From assembly GCF_003544855.1 (NCBI RefSeq), contig NZ_CP032101.1, positions 744,001 to 808,000 of the forward strand: a stretch of 64,000 nucleotides of DNA. The letters run 5' to 3'. Made by a program: the position numbers and the translations under genes. The first letter of the stretch is position 1. Each line of letters begins with the position of its first letter. This document shows positions 16,848-24,904 of the stretch, piece after piece. The notes under the pieces were generated by a model. It had not been told where the DNA came from. It worked only from the letters and a program-made list of their open reading frames with translations, and ran no database searches. The stretch comes from Malaciobacter marinus (GTDB lineage: Bacteria > Campylobacterota > Campylobacteria > Campylobacterales > Arcobacteraceae).

Positions 16848-18335
16848 ATGATATTTAGAAATATAAATGATTTAGTAGATTCAAATGATAAAAAGTTTTT
16901 TATTGAAAAAGTGAATATTATAAATCAACTGATAATAAAGTTTTGTAAAAAAAATAAAATAGATTTAGATAAACAAGAAATAGATAAAAAAGGTGTTTTA
17001 AAAGAATTAGCTTTAATTGGAATATTAAAAATTGAAGATGATTTACCATTATTGAAAAAGATTTTAAAAAGTGAATATGGAGATTTATTAAAAGTATTAA
17101 GTTTCTATATAAAAAATAAAAAGAAAACAAATTATATATTAAATAAATTTTATAACTCATATCGAAAAGAACTACAAGATAAAAGAGTTGAAAGTAATAA
17201 ACCAAAAATAATAGATTTATTTTGTGGTGCAGGTGGTTTTAGTTGGGGGTTTGTAAAAGAGGGTTATCAAATAGAATTAGCAAATGATATAGAACCTTGT
17301 GCTATTGAAACTTATAAGTATAATCACCCAGATTTAAATTCAGAAAAAATTTTGAGTGCTGATATAAAAGAAATTGTAGATAATATTGAAAAGCATGTAG
17401 TGTCTGATGTAGATGTAATAATTGGAGGACCTCCTTGTCAATCTTTTAGTAGTGCAAATCAGCAAAGAATAATTGATGACCCAAGAAATGTTTTATATAA
17501 ATATTATGTTAAAGCTGTAGAAAAAATAAGACCTAAGTTCATACTAATGGAAAATGTTAGAGGTATGCTAAAAGTTGCTGATGAAGTTGTAGAAGATTTT
17601 AAAAAGATTGACTATGAAGTAAAATATAAATTATATGATTCAAGTGATTTTTCTGTACCTCAAAAAAGAATTAGATTAATTTATGTTGGTGTGAGTAAGG
17701 AATATATGAGTTCTAAGAATATTACACCTGATATTTTAATGAATGAAATTGAATTAGAAATAAAAAACAAAACAAAATATGTCTTAAAAGATGCTCTTGA
17801 AAATATTAAAAATTTAGAGTGTCCAACTGTTAAAAATACAACAGAAATTGATTGTGAAATATCGGGTAAAAAGATAGACATTAATGAATATAAAAATAAA
17901 TCTAATGATTATATAAAATTAATAAATAATGATGAAGAATTTGATTATACATTTAATCATAAAGCCAGATATCAAAATCAGAACAATATTCTAATTTATA
18001 AAACATTACAACAAGGTGCAGACTCAACTTGTGAATCAATAAAAGATATAATGCCTTATAGTCATAGAAACCATTTATTTAAAGATAAATATTTTAAGTT
18101 AATTGAAAATGAACCTTCACGTACGATTACTGCACATATGAAGATGGATTGTCATTCTCATATTCATCCTACTCAAGTAAGAAGTTTAACTCCAAGAGAA
18201 GCTGCAAGAGTTCAATCTTTTCCTGATAACTATTTATTTTTAGGAGCTTACTTAAAAACTTATATGCAAATAGGTAATGCTGTCCCACCTCTAATGGGAC
18301 AAGTTTTTGCAAAAGTTTATAAAAAATATATTTAA
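16848..18335 (+). CDS. C5-cytosine methyltransferase M2 (LlaJI/BsuMI type)
   Basis: A 495-residue DNA C5-cytosine methyltransferase with motif I (IIDLFCGAGGFSWGF, about residue 121), motif IV GGPPCQSFS (catalytic Cys197), ENVRGML, FSVPQKRIRLIY and the late TPREAARVQSFPD and QIGNAVPPL motifs. A helical extension of about 118 residues precedes motif I, not found in M1. The N-terminal extension may bind a partner or DNA. Two different C5 enzymes in tandem suggest an asymmetric recognition sequence with one enzyme for each strand, as for LlaJI. The recognition site cannot be read from sequence. The gene is 3 nt downstream of M1. Confidence 0.93.
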   Translation: MIFRNINDLVDSNDKKFFIEKVNIINQLIIKFCKKNKIDLDKQEIDKKGVLKELALIGILKIEDDLPLLKKILKSEYGDLLKVLSFYIKNKKKTNYILNKFYNSYRKELQDKRVESNKPKIIDLFCGAGGFSWGFVKEGYQIELANDIEPCAIETYKYNHPDLNSEKILSADIKEIVDNIEKHVVSDVDVIIGGPPCQSFSSANQQRIIDDPRNVLYKYYVKAVEKIRPKFILMENVRGMLKVADEVVEDFKKIDYEVKYKLYDSSDFSVPQKRIRLIYVGVSKEYMSSKNITPDILMNEIELEIKNKTKYVLKDALENIKNLECPTVKNTTEIDCEISGKKIDINEYKNKSNDYIKLINNDEEFDYTFNHKARYQNQNNILIYKTLQQGADSTCESIKDIMPYSHRNHLFKDKYFKLIENEPSRTITAHMKMDCHSHIHPTQVRSLTPREAARVQSFPDNYLFLGAYLKTYMQIGNAVPPLMGQVFAKVYKKYI

Positions 18336-18367
18336 TTACTTGTTTTTATAATAATTTTTGCTAAAAT

Positions 18368-18390
18368 AAGCACCAAATAACTTGGTGCTT
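18368..18390. promoter_or_regulatory. Palindrome in front of the restriction genes
   Basis: AAGCACCAA (18368-18376) and TTGGTGCTT (18382-18390) are a perfect 9-bp inverted repeat that ends 4 nt before the ATG of the first restriction-side gene and occupies the place of its RBS. TATAAT-like boxes lie just upstream (18349-18367). It separates the methyltransferase genes from the restriction genes, so it may be an operator or a translation-blocking hairpin that delays restriction until DNA is modified. It could also act as a terminator of M2. Confidence 0.5.
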
Positions 18391-18394
18391 AATA

Positions 18395-19009
18395 ATGAAA
18401 AAATATGAATATAAAATAATTGCTACAAGACAACTTACTGGATATGCTGGGAAAGACAAATATATCAATGTTTATAGATTCCCTATTTTTAAAGAATTTT
18501 ATGATTTAAAGAAAACTCACTCTTATGATACTGTTAAAATAGAGATAGTCGATTATATTTTGGGAAGTTTTGAAGTAGATTTAAAACAACAACATAAGCA
18601 ACCTGAATTTTGGTTAAAAAATTTGGGAAAATATATAATAAGAACAAATATGCAGCCAGGGGATATCGTTACTTTGACAATTTTAATTGATGGCTCAAAT
18701 AATTATTCTTTTTTTATAAAAAGTGATAGGTATTTTAAATATTTACTTGAAAGACACAATACTGAAATTAATAAATATAGGTTATTGATAGAAAATCCAA
18801 ATAAAAATACATCTGAAAGTATTACTAATAACACAGAAAACTTTTTATATAAATTTGATGTATATAAAAGTGATTCTGAATTAAAGTTTAGTAATGAAGT
18901 TAAAGATTTTACTGTTTGGGAATATAATGGAAATGGTGGAAAATATTTAGGCATTCCGTTTCATATTGATAAAGTTGAAGAGTTTAATGAATTAGAGGAA
19001 ATATTATAA
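18395..19009 (+). CDS. Restriction-cassette accessory protein, unknown domain
   Basis: A 204-residue soluble protein, strand-rich in the first 120 residues (KYEYKIIATRQLTGYAG, then DIVTLTILIDGSNNYSFFI). It has no recognised catalytic motif. It starts after the palindrome at 18368-18390 and its TAA overlaps the ATG of the McrB-like gene (TAATG). BsuMI has a third restriction-side gene besides the McrB- and McrC-like ones, so a specificity or assembly role is plausible. It might be the DNA-recognition subunit, since the McrB-like partner also lacks a familiar N-terminal domain. The function is inferred from position only. Confidence 0.6.
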   Translation: MKKYEYKIIATRQLTGYAGKDKYINVYRFPIFKEFYDLKKTHSYDTVKIEIVDYILGSFEVDLKQQHKQPEFWLKNLGKYIIRTNMQPGDIVTLTILIDGSNNYSFFIKSDRYFKYLLERHNTEINKYRLLIENPNKNTSESITNNTENFLYKFDVYKSDSELKFSNEVKDFTVWEYNGNGGKYLGIPFHIDKVEEFNELEEIL

Positions 19010-20757
19010 TGAATACATGGTTAGTAAAAAATAGAAAAGAAGAAGAAATTTTAATTGAAGAGTTACAAAAAGAGTTATATAAGAATCATAGTATAGAAGA
19101 TAAAGATATATTATATGTTTATACTGATGACAATTCTGATGAGTTATTCAATATTAGATTTAAATTTTTAATTACTAATAATGGCAAGTCAATTAAATTA
19201 GATGAGAAAGAAGACTTGAATAAAACTATAGATATTCCTTATACTTTATATTATAAAACAAAAAAAGCTAATGAAGTAGCCCTTATAAGTGAAGAACAAT
19301 TAAAAATGGTTTTTGGTGAAGAAGTTTCTGAAAATGATAAAAAGGATATTAGAGAACGATTTGGCATGTATATTGAGTCTTTAACTCTTGGAACTAAAAA
19401 AATTTCTACAAGAATAAAGTACTTAGATGAAATATTGCCTATTAAGATTGATGAAGATAATCCTATTAGTATTTTTGAAATTAGCGATCTAAATGTTCTT
19501 GATAATATTAGAACAGAACTTTCATCTGGAGGTAGATATTATGAATGGGATAGAAAAGGCAGTTACTCAGGTGAGATTTTACAAACTTTAAATATGTACA
19601 TTAATTTTTTAGATGATAAATCAGTAGAAGATACTTCTGTAGAGGAAGAATCTAATCAAGAAAATTTAAGTGGTCATGGAAATAAATTTAAATCATTTTT
19701 AAATAAAATTAATCCAAAAGAAGAAGTTAAAGTAGATAGTAAAATCAATAATATTGAATTTATAATTGGACAACCTAATACTGGTAAAAGTTACAAATTT
19801 GAGGAAAAACAAATTTTCAAAACTGGAACAAATCATATTGATTATAAATATTTAAAAGTTCCAGTTTCAGGTGGTATTGGAAATGAATATAAAGGATTAC
19901 AAAATACTGACTTGGCAATTACTATTGATAGTATAAAAAAAGAAATTAAATTTGGAGAATTTCTTCAATTTCTAATGTCTGCTATTGTAAATCCAAAAAT
20001 TGATCACGTTGTTTTTCTTGATGACTTTCACAATCAAGATATTTCATCATTACTTTCAGAATATACACCTTTATTTAAATCTCAACAAAAAAGAGTTGTA
20101 AAAGAAGTAGATGAAGGAAATGAGATTTTTACTGAATACTTTGACAGTGCAAATGACTTCATAAAAGAATGGAATACTTTTATGGATGAACATTGCAAAG
20201 ATATACCTATTGTTCCAATTACGAATAGAATTTCAGGAAATTCATTGAAGTTAGTGTATCCAAAGAATTTTTATTTATTAGGTGCTGCAAATTTTAATGA
20301 ATACAGTTTAAATATATTTGCAGATTGGGAAGATAGAGCCAATATAGCTTATAAAGATCCAATAGATACATTTGATAAGAATATTGAGGGAAATGATTTT
20401 GCTATTTGTTGTAAAGAACTAAATCAACATTTTAAAGATATTTTGGAAGAAAATAAAATTTTTGACTATGAAAAATATTGCTTTGGACAATGGAAAATTG
20501 TTAACAGTAATGGAGATATAATTGATAATTTAAGAGAACAGAAAGAAACAATAAAATTCTTTTTTGGAATGATTAAAAATTCTTTAAAATTTAATAATAA
20601 AAATAGTGAAATCAATAGGTTAGGATGGGATTTAATGTGTAGAGTAAAAAATAACACTTGGATTAAAGAAAACCTTAAAGAGTTGTCAGATATTGATTCT
20701 AGTGAGAAAAACTTTAGACTTCTTCATAAATTCAATATTTATGAAGATGATCTATAA
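19009..20757 (+). CDS. McrB-like AAA+ restriction subunit (LlaJI R1 type)
   Basis: A 582-residue protein. Residues 1-245 contain no recognised domain apart from a possible DNA-recognition region. The C-terminal AAA+ domain has Walker A IGQPNTGKSY (from residue 253), Walker B HVVFLDDFHN (about 335) and the sensor stretch LLGAANFNEYS (about 424) followed by ADWEDRANI. In canonical McrB the corresponding sequence is TMNxAD then a run of arginines; here it is ANFNEY with a single Arg, so nucleotide preference may differ from GTP. The neighbouring McrC-like nuclease and the paired C5 methyltransferases define the LlaJI/BsuMI layout, in which this AAA+ motor translocates DNA to the nuclease. Confidence 0.75.
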   Translation: MNTWLVKNRKEEEILIEELQKELYKNHSIEDKDILYVYTDDNSDELFNIRFKFLITNNGKSIKLDEKEDLNKTIDIPYTLYYKTKKANEVALISEEQLKMVFGEEVSENDKKDIRERFGMYIESLTLGTKKISTRIKYLDEILPIKIDEDNPISIFEISDLNVLDNIRTELSSGGRYYEWDRKGSYSGEILQTLNMYINFLDDKSVEDTSVEEESNQENLSGHGNKFKSFLNKINPKEEVKVDSKINNIEFIIGQPNTGKSYKFEEKQIFKTGTNHIDYKYLKVPVSGGIGNEYKGLQNTDLAITIDSIKKEIKFGEFLQFLMSAIVNPKIDHVVFLDDFHNQDISSLLSEYTPLFKSQQKRVVKEVDEGNEIFTEYFDSANDFIKEWNTFMDEHCKDIPIVPITNRISGNSLKLVYPKNFYLLGAANFNEYSLNIFADWEDRANIAYKDPIDTFDKNIEGNDFAICCKELNQHFKDILEENKIFDYEKYCFGQWKIVNSNGDIIDNLREQKETIKFFFGMIKNSLKFNNKNSEINRLGWDLMCRVKNNTWIKENLKELSDIDSSEKNFRLLHKFNIYEDDL

Positions 20758-20772
20758 TTATTAAGAAATTAA

Positions 20773-22206
20773 ATGATTATATCTCATGCTAGTGAAAATA
20801 AATTATATTTAGTATTTCAAAATTTTGAAGATAAGATAGAACATATTTATGATGAACTAGAGAAATTTCCTCAAAATGCGGCATCTTCAATACGAAAAAT
20901 TTTAGATAATAATTTATTTAGTAGAAATATATTAGAAAGACAGACTAACTATATAGACAGCATATCTACATATATTGATGATATTAACTATAAAGATGAA
21001 GTTTACTATTTCTATTTATTTATTATTCCAAAAGATATAGATATAGATTTTAATGGAATAACTGATAAAGAAGAAAGAATTAAAAAAATAGAAGAACTTT
21101 TAATTAAGCTTTTTAAACTATATTCTAGTTATTCATCAAATCAAAAAGTTATTGATTTATTTGAAAATTTCAAAGGAAATAGTTTTTTACAATTAGAAGC
21201 AGAATTTTATGTAAAAAAATTAAATAAAATATATGGGACATTGTTAAATTATAAAAGAAACTATAAGAACCAAATTATATGTAGTGATAAAATTATTGGT
21301 GAAGAAATATTTGAACTTAATATAATTGAAGAAAATCCTTTGAAAAACTATCAATTTATTAAAGCCCCATTTCAAAAAGATCTAATTAAATTTATATATT
21401 CAAGCTTAAAATTTTTAAAGAAAAAAAGACTAGATATATTTGAAGAAAATGCACGAGATGAATATAAAGAAATATTGAAAATATTAAATAAAATCAATAA
21501 TCTATTAATAAAGATATCAACACATAAGAATATTTCAAGTGATAATATTTCGAAAAAAACTTTAGATAAGTTTTTTAGAAAATATAAAAATAACATTGAA
21601 ATTAAGAAAAATAAAAAAGTTTTTAATTTAGTACACTCAATATTCTTTACAGAGTTAAAGAAAGATGTACAATTGTTTTTGAGTGTTGACCTAACAAAAG
21701 TCTTTGAGAAAGTTCTAGAAAAGAAATTATCACATTATGATAAGTTATTATATATTGGAAATGAAAGTGAACAAAAAATAGTAAAGTCAGATGGAAGCAT
21801 AGATAAAAATATTAATAATAGTAATTTTTTATTAGAAGAAGGTAAAACAAAATTAATTAATCAATATCCTGATTTTATGATTAAGGAAGAGAATCATTTT
21901 CATATTATTGATGCAAAATATAAGTTTAAAGAAAACGTATTAAAAAAATCTGATGATATTAGACAAGTCTTAGTATATTCTTTGCTATTTAATAAAGATA
22001 TGTTTTTTGCAAAAAATGAAGATATGCAAAAAATCAAAAAAATAATTCTTTATGTTCAAAAGTCTAATATAAACATTAATAATTTCAATGATTTAGTAAT
22101 TAATATTGAAAGAATTGATATCGATAATCTCCTTGATAGTTTTAGTTATAAAGAAAATTTATTTAATACTGAAGTAATTATATCTCCTATAGAAGTTTTA
22201 AAATAG
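20773..22206 (+). CDS. McrC-like PD-(D/E)XK nuclease (LlaJI R2 type)
   Basis: A 477-residue protein whose C-terminal part carries the nuclease motif of McrC: YPDFMI (Pro-Asp near residue 366) and HIIDAKYKF (Asp380, Lys382), then a SDDIRQVLVYSLLF helix, as in McrC PD-(D/E)XK domains. The N-terminal 300 residues would bind the AAA+ partner. The gene lies 15 nt downstream of the McrB-like gene and closes the cassette. With M1 and M2 it forms a restriction-modification set that should cut unmethylated DNA at the sites M1/M2 protect, unlike the methyl-dependent type IV McrBC of E. coli. Confidence 0.8.
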   Translation: MIISHASENKLYLVFQNFEDKIEHIYDELEKFPQNAASSIRKILDNNLFSRNILERQTNYIDSISTYIDDINYKDEVYYFYLFIIPKDIDIDFNGITDKEERIKKIEELLIKLFKLYSSYSSNQKVIDLFENFKGNSFLQLEAEFYVKKLNKIYGTLLNYKRNYKNQIICSDKIIGEEIFELNIIEENPLKNYQFIKAPFQKDLIKFIYSSLKFLKKKRLDIFEENARDEYKEILKILNKINNLLIKISTHKNISSDNISKKTLDKFFRKYKNNIEIKKNKKVFNLVHSIFFTELKKDVQLFLSVDLTKVFEKVLEKKLSHYDKLLYIGNESEQKIVKSDGSIDKNINNSNFLLEEGKTKLINQYPDFMIKEENHFHIIDAKYKFKENVLKKSDDIRQVLVYSLLFNKDMFFAKNEDMQKIKKIILYVQKSNININNFNDLVINIERIDIDNLLDSFSYKENLFNTEVIISPIEVLK

Positions 22207-22260
22207 ATATATGACAATTTGACGTTTTATAAGGTTTGTTATAAATTTTAGTTAAATGAG

Positions 22261-22324
22261 TGTGCAGTAAAAAATTACAAACTTAGTGAAACTTTTTAAA
22301 ACTGTGCAGTAAAGTGTGCAATAA
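22261..22324. promoter_or_regulatory. Right integrase arm-type repeats
   Basis: TGTGCAGTAA at 22261-22270 and 22303-22312, and TGTGCAATAA at 22315-22324, all in the same orientation and matching the pair at 2341-2360 near the integrase. The spacing and orientation suggest integrase or accessory protein binding at the right end. No gene is present between the nuclease stop at 22206 and the tRNA at 22470. Confidence 0.6.
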
Positions 22325-22469
22325 AGTTAACGAAATCAATACATTATGACAATTGGAAATTTAGATTTTATTTTAAATTGTTAGAAGTTTTCTATATAAA
22401 ATCACTGGCAGTAATTACAACTCCTTATATATAAGAAGAAATAGTTTAGTTTAAATATATACCATAAAA

Positions 22470-22555
22470 TGGTGCGAATGGAGGGATTTGAACCCTCACA
22501 CCAGTACTGGCATTAGCCCCTCAAGCTAACGTGTCTACCGTTCCACCACATTCGC
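22470..22555 (-). tRNA. tRNA-Leu(GAG), complete, element-borne replacement
   Basis: The 86-nt gene reads GCGAATG acceptor, D arm, anticodon stem TTAGC/GCTAA with loop TTGAGGG (anticodon GAG), Leu long variable arm, T arm GGTTCAAATCC, CATTCGC and encoded CCA. All stems pair. It decodes CUC/CUU. It lies inside the right end of the element, while the host tRNA-Leu(GAG) with acceptor GCGACCG is split by the same element. It therefore most likely replaces the destroyed gene. The acceptor and variable-arm sequences differ from the host copy, so it is not a simple duplicate. Confidence 0.92.
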
Positions 22556-22658
22556 ATATTTAAATTCAACACTACAATCTCAAAAGTCCCCTCAAGCTAA
22601 CGTGTCTACCGTTCCACCACATTCGCATATTTAAATTCAACACTACAATCTCAAAAGT
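22517..22658. repeat. Two 71-bp direct repeats carrying the attachment core
   Basis: Units 22517-22587 and 22588-22658 are identical by eye. Each begins with CCCCTCAAG, contains the 5' half of the element-borne tRNA-Leu and a 31-bp spacer, and is followed by a third core at 22659-22667 that belongs to the host tRNA half. The second unit leaves an isolated 5' half-tRNA (22588-22626). The arrangement looks like a product of recombination between core sites, i.e. a small circle with one core re-inserted. Confidence 0.85.
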
Positions 22659-22698
22659 CCCCTCAAGATAGCGTGTCTACCAATTTCACCACGGTCGC
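22659..22698 (-). pseudogene. 5' half of split tRNA-Leu(GAG), attR side
   Basis: On the minus strand: acceptor GCGACCG, D arm with AATTGGTAGACACG, anticodon-stem CTATC and loop to CTTGAGGGG. It ends at the attachment core and continues into element sequence instead of the matching 3' half, which is at 2247-2300. Its acceptor pairs perfectly with the CGGTCGC of that distant half. It defines the right junction of the insertion. Confidence 0.9.
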
Positions 22699-22805
22699 GT
22701 TTGAGAAATTGAATTATATCAACATAAAGTTATGATAATTATTAAGAAGTAAAGTAAAAGTATAATTTTTTATTAAAAAAGTTTTTAAGATATAAGAAGT
22801 GGTAT

Positions 22806-22832
22806 AGATTTAAGGAGAGTTTCCTTAAATCT
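22806..22832 (-). terminator. Terminator after peroxiredoxin gene
   Basis: AGATTTAAGGA (22806-22816) and TCCTTAAATCT (22822-22832) form an 11-bp perfect hairpin with a 5-nt loop, 6 nt past the stop codon of the minus-strand peroxiredoxin gene. Confidence 0.7.
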
Positions 22833-22838
22833 AAGTTA

Positions 22839-23453
22839 TTAAGACATTATTTCTTCAATAGTAATATAATCCCCAACTCTTCCTGTCATTTGTTCTGTAT
22901 CAGTATTTACTGGAAGTGTTTTTTTACCTGGAGTCCATCCTGCTGGGCAAACTTCACCAGTTTTTTCTGCATGTTGCCAAGCTCTTACTTGTCTTAAAAA
23001 TTCATGCACATTTCTTCCTACCATAGGTGCTTGTACTTCTTGTGCTACAACTGTACCTTCTGGATTGATTAAGAATCTTCCTCTTAAAGCAACTCCTTGC
23101 TCTTCAATCATCACACCAAAATCTCTACTAACTTCACCAGTTGGGTCGGCACCTATTGTAAGTTTTAAACCTTTTAAAATAGGTTCAGTTTCTACAAATC
23201 TTTTATGTGAAAACTTTGTATCAGTTGATACTGCAAGTATTTCTACACCTAATTCTTGAAATTCATCATATTTTGCATTCATTGCTGCAATTTCAGTAGG
23301 ACAAACAAATGTAAAGTCAGCTGGATAAAAGCAAACTACATGCCATTTACCTTTATAATCTTCACTATTTACTTCTGTATAGTGACCTGTCTTTGCATCA
23401 TATGCTTCCATCTTAAAATCAGGAGCTTTTCTTAGTACTAAACTTGAACTCAT
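22839..23453 (-). CDS. ahpC: 2-Cys peroxiredoxin (AhpC/Prx1 type)
   Basis: A typical 2-Cys peroxiredoxin of about 204 residues that reduces hydrogen peroxide and organic hydroperoxides in the cytoplasm. The peroxidatic Cys is in DFTFVCPTEI and the resolving Cys in GEVCPAGW near the C-terminus. The start at 23453 (MSSSLVLRKAPDF) follows a strong RBS (AAAAGGAAATAAAA) and gives the usual family length. The same frame continues upstream without a stop to ATG 23540 (MACDTGAKPIVQ), also with a well-spaced AAAAGGA, so a form with 29 extra N-terminal residues is possible. A 22-bp palindrome lies upstream at 23617-23638. Confidence 0.93.
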   Translation of the reverse strand: MSSSLVLRKAPDFKMEAYDAKTGHYTEVNSEDYKGKWHVVCFYPADFTFVCPTEIAAMNAKYDEFQELGVEILAVSTDTKFSHKRFVETEPILKGLKLTIGADPTGEVSRDFGVMIEEQGVALRGRFLINPEGTVVAQEVQAPMVGRNVHEFLRQVRAWQHAEKTGEVCPAGWTPGKKTLPVNTDTEQMTGRVGDYITIEEIMS

Positions 23454-23616
23454 TTTTATTTCCTTTTTTTCAATTATTTCATCGTTATTTATTATTTTTT
23501 CTTTTTGTACTATTGGTTTTGCACCAGTATCGCATGCCATAAACATTCCTTTTTAATTATCACAAAGGATAATCTTTTTCTTTTGAAAAAAAAATTCTAC
23601 AAGAATTTATCTTAAA

Positions 23617-23638
23617 TTTTACTTATATATAAGTAAAA
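23617..23638. promoter_or_regulatory. 22-bp perfect palindrome between ahpC and DUF808 gene
   Basis: TTTTACTTATA followed by its exact reverse complement TATAAGTAAAA lies in the divergent intergenic region, about 80 bp upstream of the longer peroxiredoxin start. It is AT-only except for one C/G per arm but perfectly symmetrical, and could be an operator for a dimeric peroxide or metal regulator (PerR/Fur-like). Binding is not demonstrated. Confidence 0.4.
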
Positions 23639-23752
23639 ATAATCATATAATTATAATTTATACTTATGCAGTATAAGAAATATTTTTTTATGAAGTTCAA
23701 ATTAATACAAAATAAAATAAAATACAAAAAATTTATTAATATAAGGAATAAA

Positions 23753-24868
23753 ATGGCTGGACTATTAGGCTATCTATCAATTTTATCAGATGATATTAGT
23801 GCACTTGCTAGTAAAACTATGGCTACTGCTACAAAAACACTTGCTACTTCATTAGATGATGTAGGTGTACTTTTTGATGATATAGTAACTTATACAAAAC
23901 TTGCAAGTGTAAAATCTTCTGGTTTAGTTATTGATGATTTAGCTGCAATTGCAAGCTTTACAAACGAAACTACATCAGATATTTTGAAAAAAGAGCTAAA
24001 AGATGCAAGTAGTGTAGAAGAGTTCAAAGAAAATATACAAAAACTATCAAAGCAAGAGCAAGAAAAGATTATTGGTGAATTAGAGCAAATAAGACAAAAA
24101 GCAATAATCCAAGCAAAAAGAAAAGCAGCAAAAAGAGAGCTTCCTATTGTTTATAAGATTGCCCTTGGAAGTTTAAAAAATAAATTTATCATTATTCCCA
24201 TTGTTTTACTTATGAGTTTTTTAGCTCCTTGGCTTATAGCTTCTACTTTAATTTTAGGTGGAACATATTTAGCGTATGAGGGAGTTGAGACTATTTTAGA
24301 AAAGCTTGGCAAGCATCAAGAACATAAAAGTGAAAAAGATACTTTAAAAGAGCTTTCAAGTGAAAAACTAGAAGAGCAAAAGATTAAAAGTGCTATAAAG
24401 ACAGATTTTATTTTATCTTTTGAGATTATTGTAATAACTCTAAGTTTAGTAGAAAAGAGCGATTTTATTACAAAACTATCTGTTTTAGTAATTATGGGAT
24501 TAATTGCTACTATTGTTGTGTATGGAGTAGTAGCACTTATAATTAAGCTTGATGATATAGGATTTTATCTTCAAGAGAAAAAGAGTGCAGTTTCAAAAAG
24601 CATAGGAACTGCTTTTGTAAACTCTATGCCAAAGATAATAAAAACTATTTCTATTGTAGGTACAATAGCTATGTTAGCTGTGGGTGGAGGTATCATAGCT
24701 CATGAAACACATATTTTAAGTTTTCTTGATAGTTACTTGAAAAGCATTGCATATATTGGAGGTTTTTTAATATTTTTAAGTGAAATACTACTTGGAGCAA
24801 TAGTTGGGTTTTTAGTAGTTAAGTTACTACCTTTTTTTATGAAGTTTTCTAAAAAAAGTAAGTCTTAA
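23753..24868 (+). CDS. DUF808 (YedI-like) membrane protein
   Basis: The start at 23753 (MAGLLGYLSILSDD) follows AAGGAATAAA; an upstream ATG in frame at 23666 lacks support. The N-terminus with LDDVGVLFDDI and TKLASVKSSGLVIDDLA, then RELPIVYKIALGSLKNK and the following hydrophobic helices match the DUF808/YedI family, inner-membrane proteins of unknown function. Compared with E. coli YedI this one (371 residues) has an insertion of about 50 residues around SSVEEFKENIQKLSKQEQEK that looks helical. At least five membrane segments are visible from residue about 145 on. Confidence 0.85.
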   Translation: MAGLLGYLSILSDDISALASKTMATATKTLATSLDDVGVLFDDIVTYTKLASVKSSGLVIDDLAAIASFTNETTSDILKKELKDASSVEEFKENIQKLSKQEQEKIIGELEQIRQKAIIQAKRKAAKRELPIVYKIALGSLKNKFIIIPIVLLMSFLAPWLIASTLILGGTYLAYEGVETILEKLGKHQEHKSEKDTLKELSSEKLEEQKIKSAIKTDFILSFEIIVITLSLVEKSDFITKLSVLVIMGLIATIVVYGVVALIIKLDDIGFYLQEKKSAVSKSIGTAFVNSMPKIIKTISIVGTIAMLAVGGGIIAHETHILSFLDSYLKSIAYIGGFLIFLSEILLGAIVGFLVVKLLPFFMKFSKKSKS

Positions 24869-24904
24869 CCATATCAGCTAAAATATACATCATTAGTAGT
24901 GCGA

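Larger units (their letters stand above)
2292..22667. mobile_element. Integrated element of about 20.4 kb in tRNA-Leu(GAG)
   Basis: The bounds are the direct repeat CCCCTCAAG at 2292-2300 and 22659-22667, which is the anticodon-loop sequence of the tRNA-Leu that the insertion splits. Inside are a tyrosine integrase adjacent to the left end, integrase arm-type repeats near both ends, a replacement tRNA-Leu, an HUH replication initiator, a repressor with operators, an FtsK-like ATPase, two adenine-type methyltransferases and a LlaJI-type restriction-modification cassette. No capsid, portal or terminase genes are visible. The combination of rolling-circle initiator and FtsK/HerA-type ATPase fits an inovirus-like phage or an AICE-like conjugative element; I cannot decide which from sequence alone. 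The right boundary could also be placed at one of the core copies at 22517 or 22588. Confidence 0.85.

Noticed and set aside
18395-22206. Classical type IV McrBC methyl-dependent restriction
   Set aside because: Two C5 methyltransferases directly upstream would make the cell a target; the set fits LlaJI/BsuMI type better.
22517-22667. Regular 71-bp repeats considered as a small CRISPR array
   Set aside because: Only two full units, spacers are not unique and the repeat is a half-tRNA with the attachment core; no cas genes.
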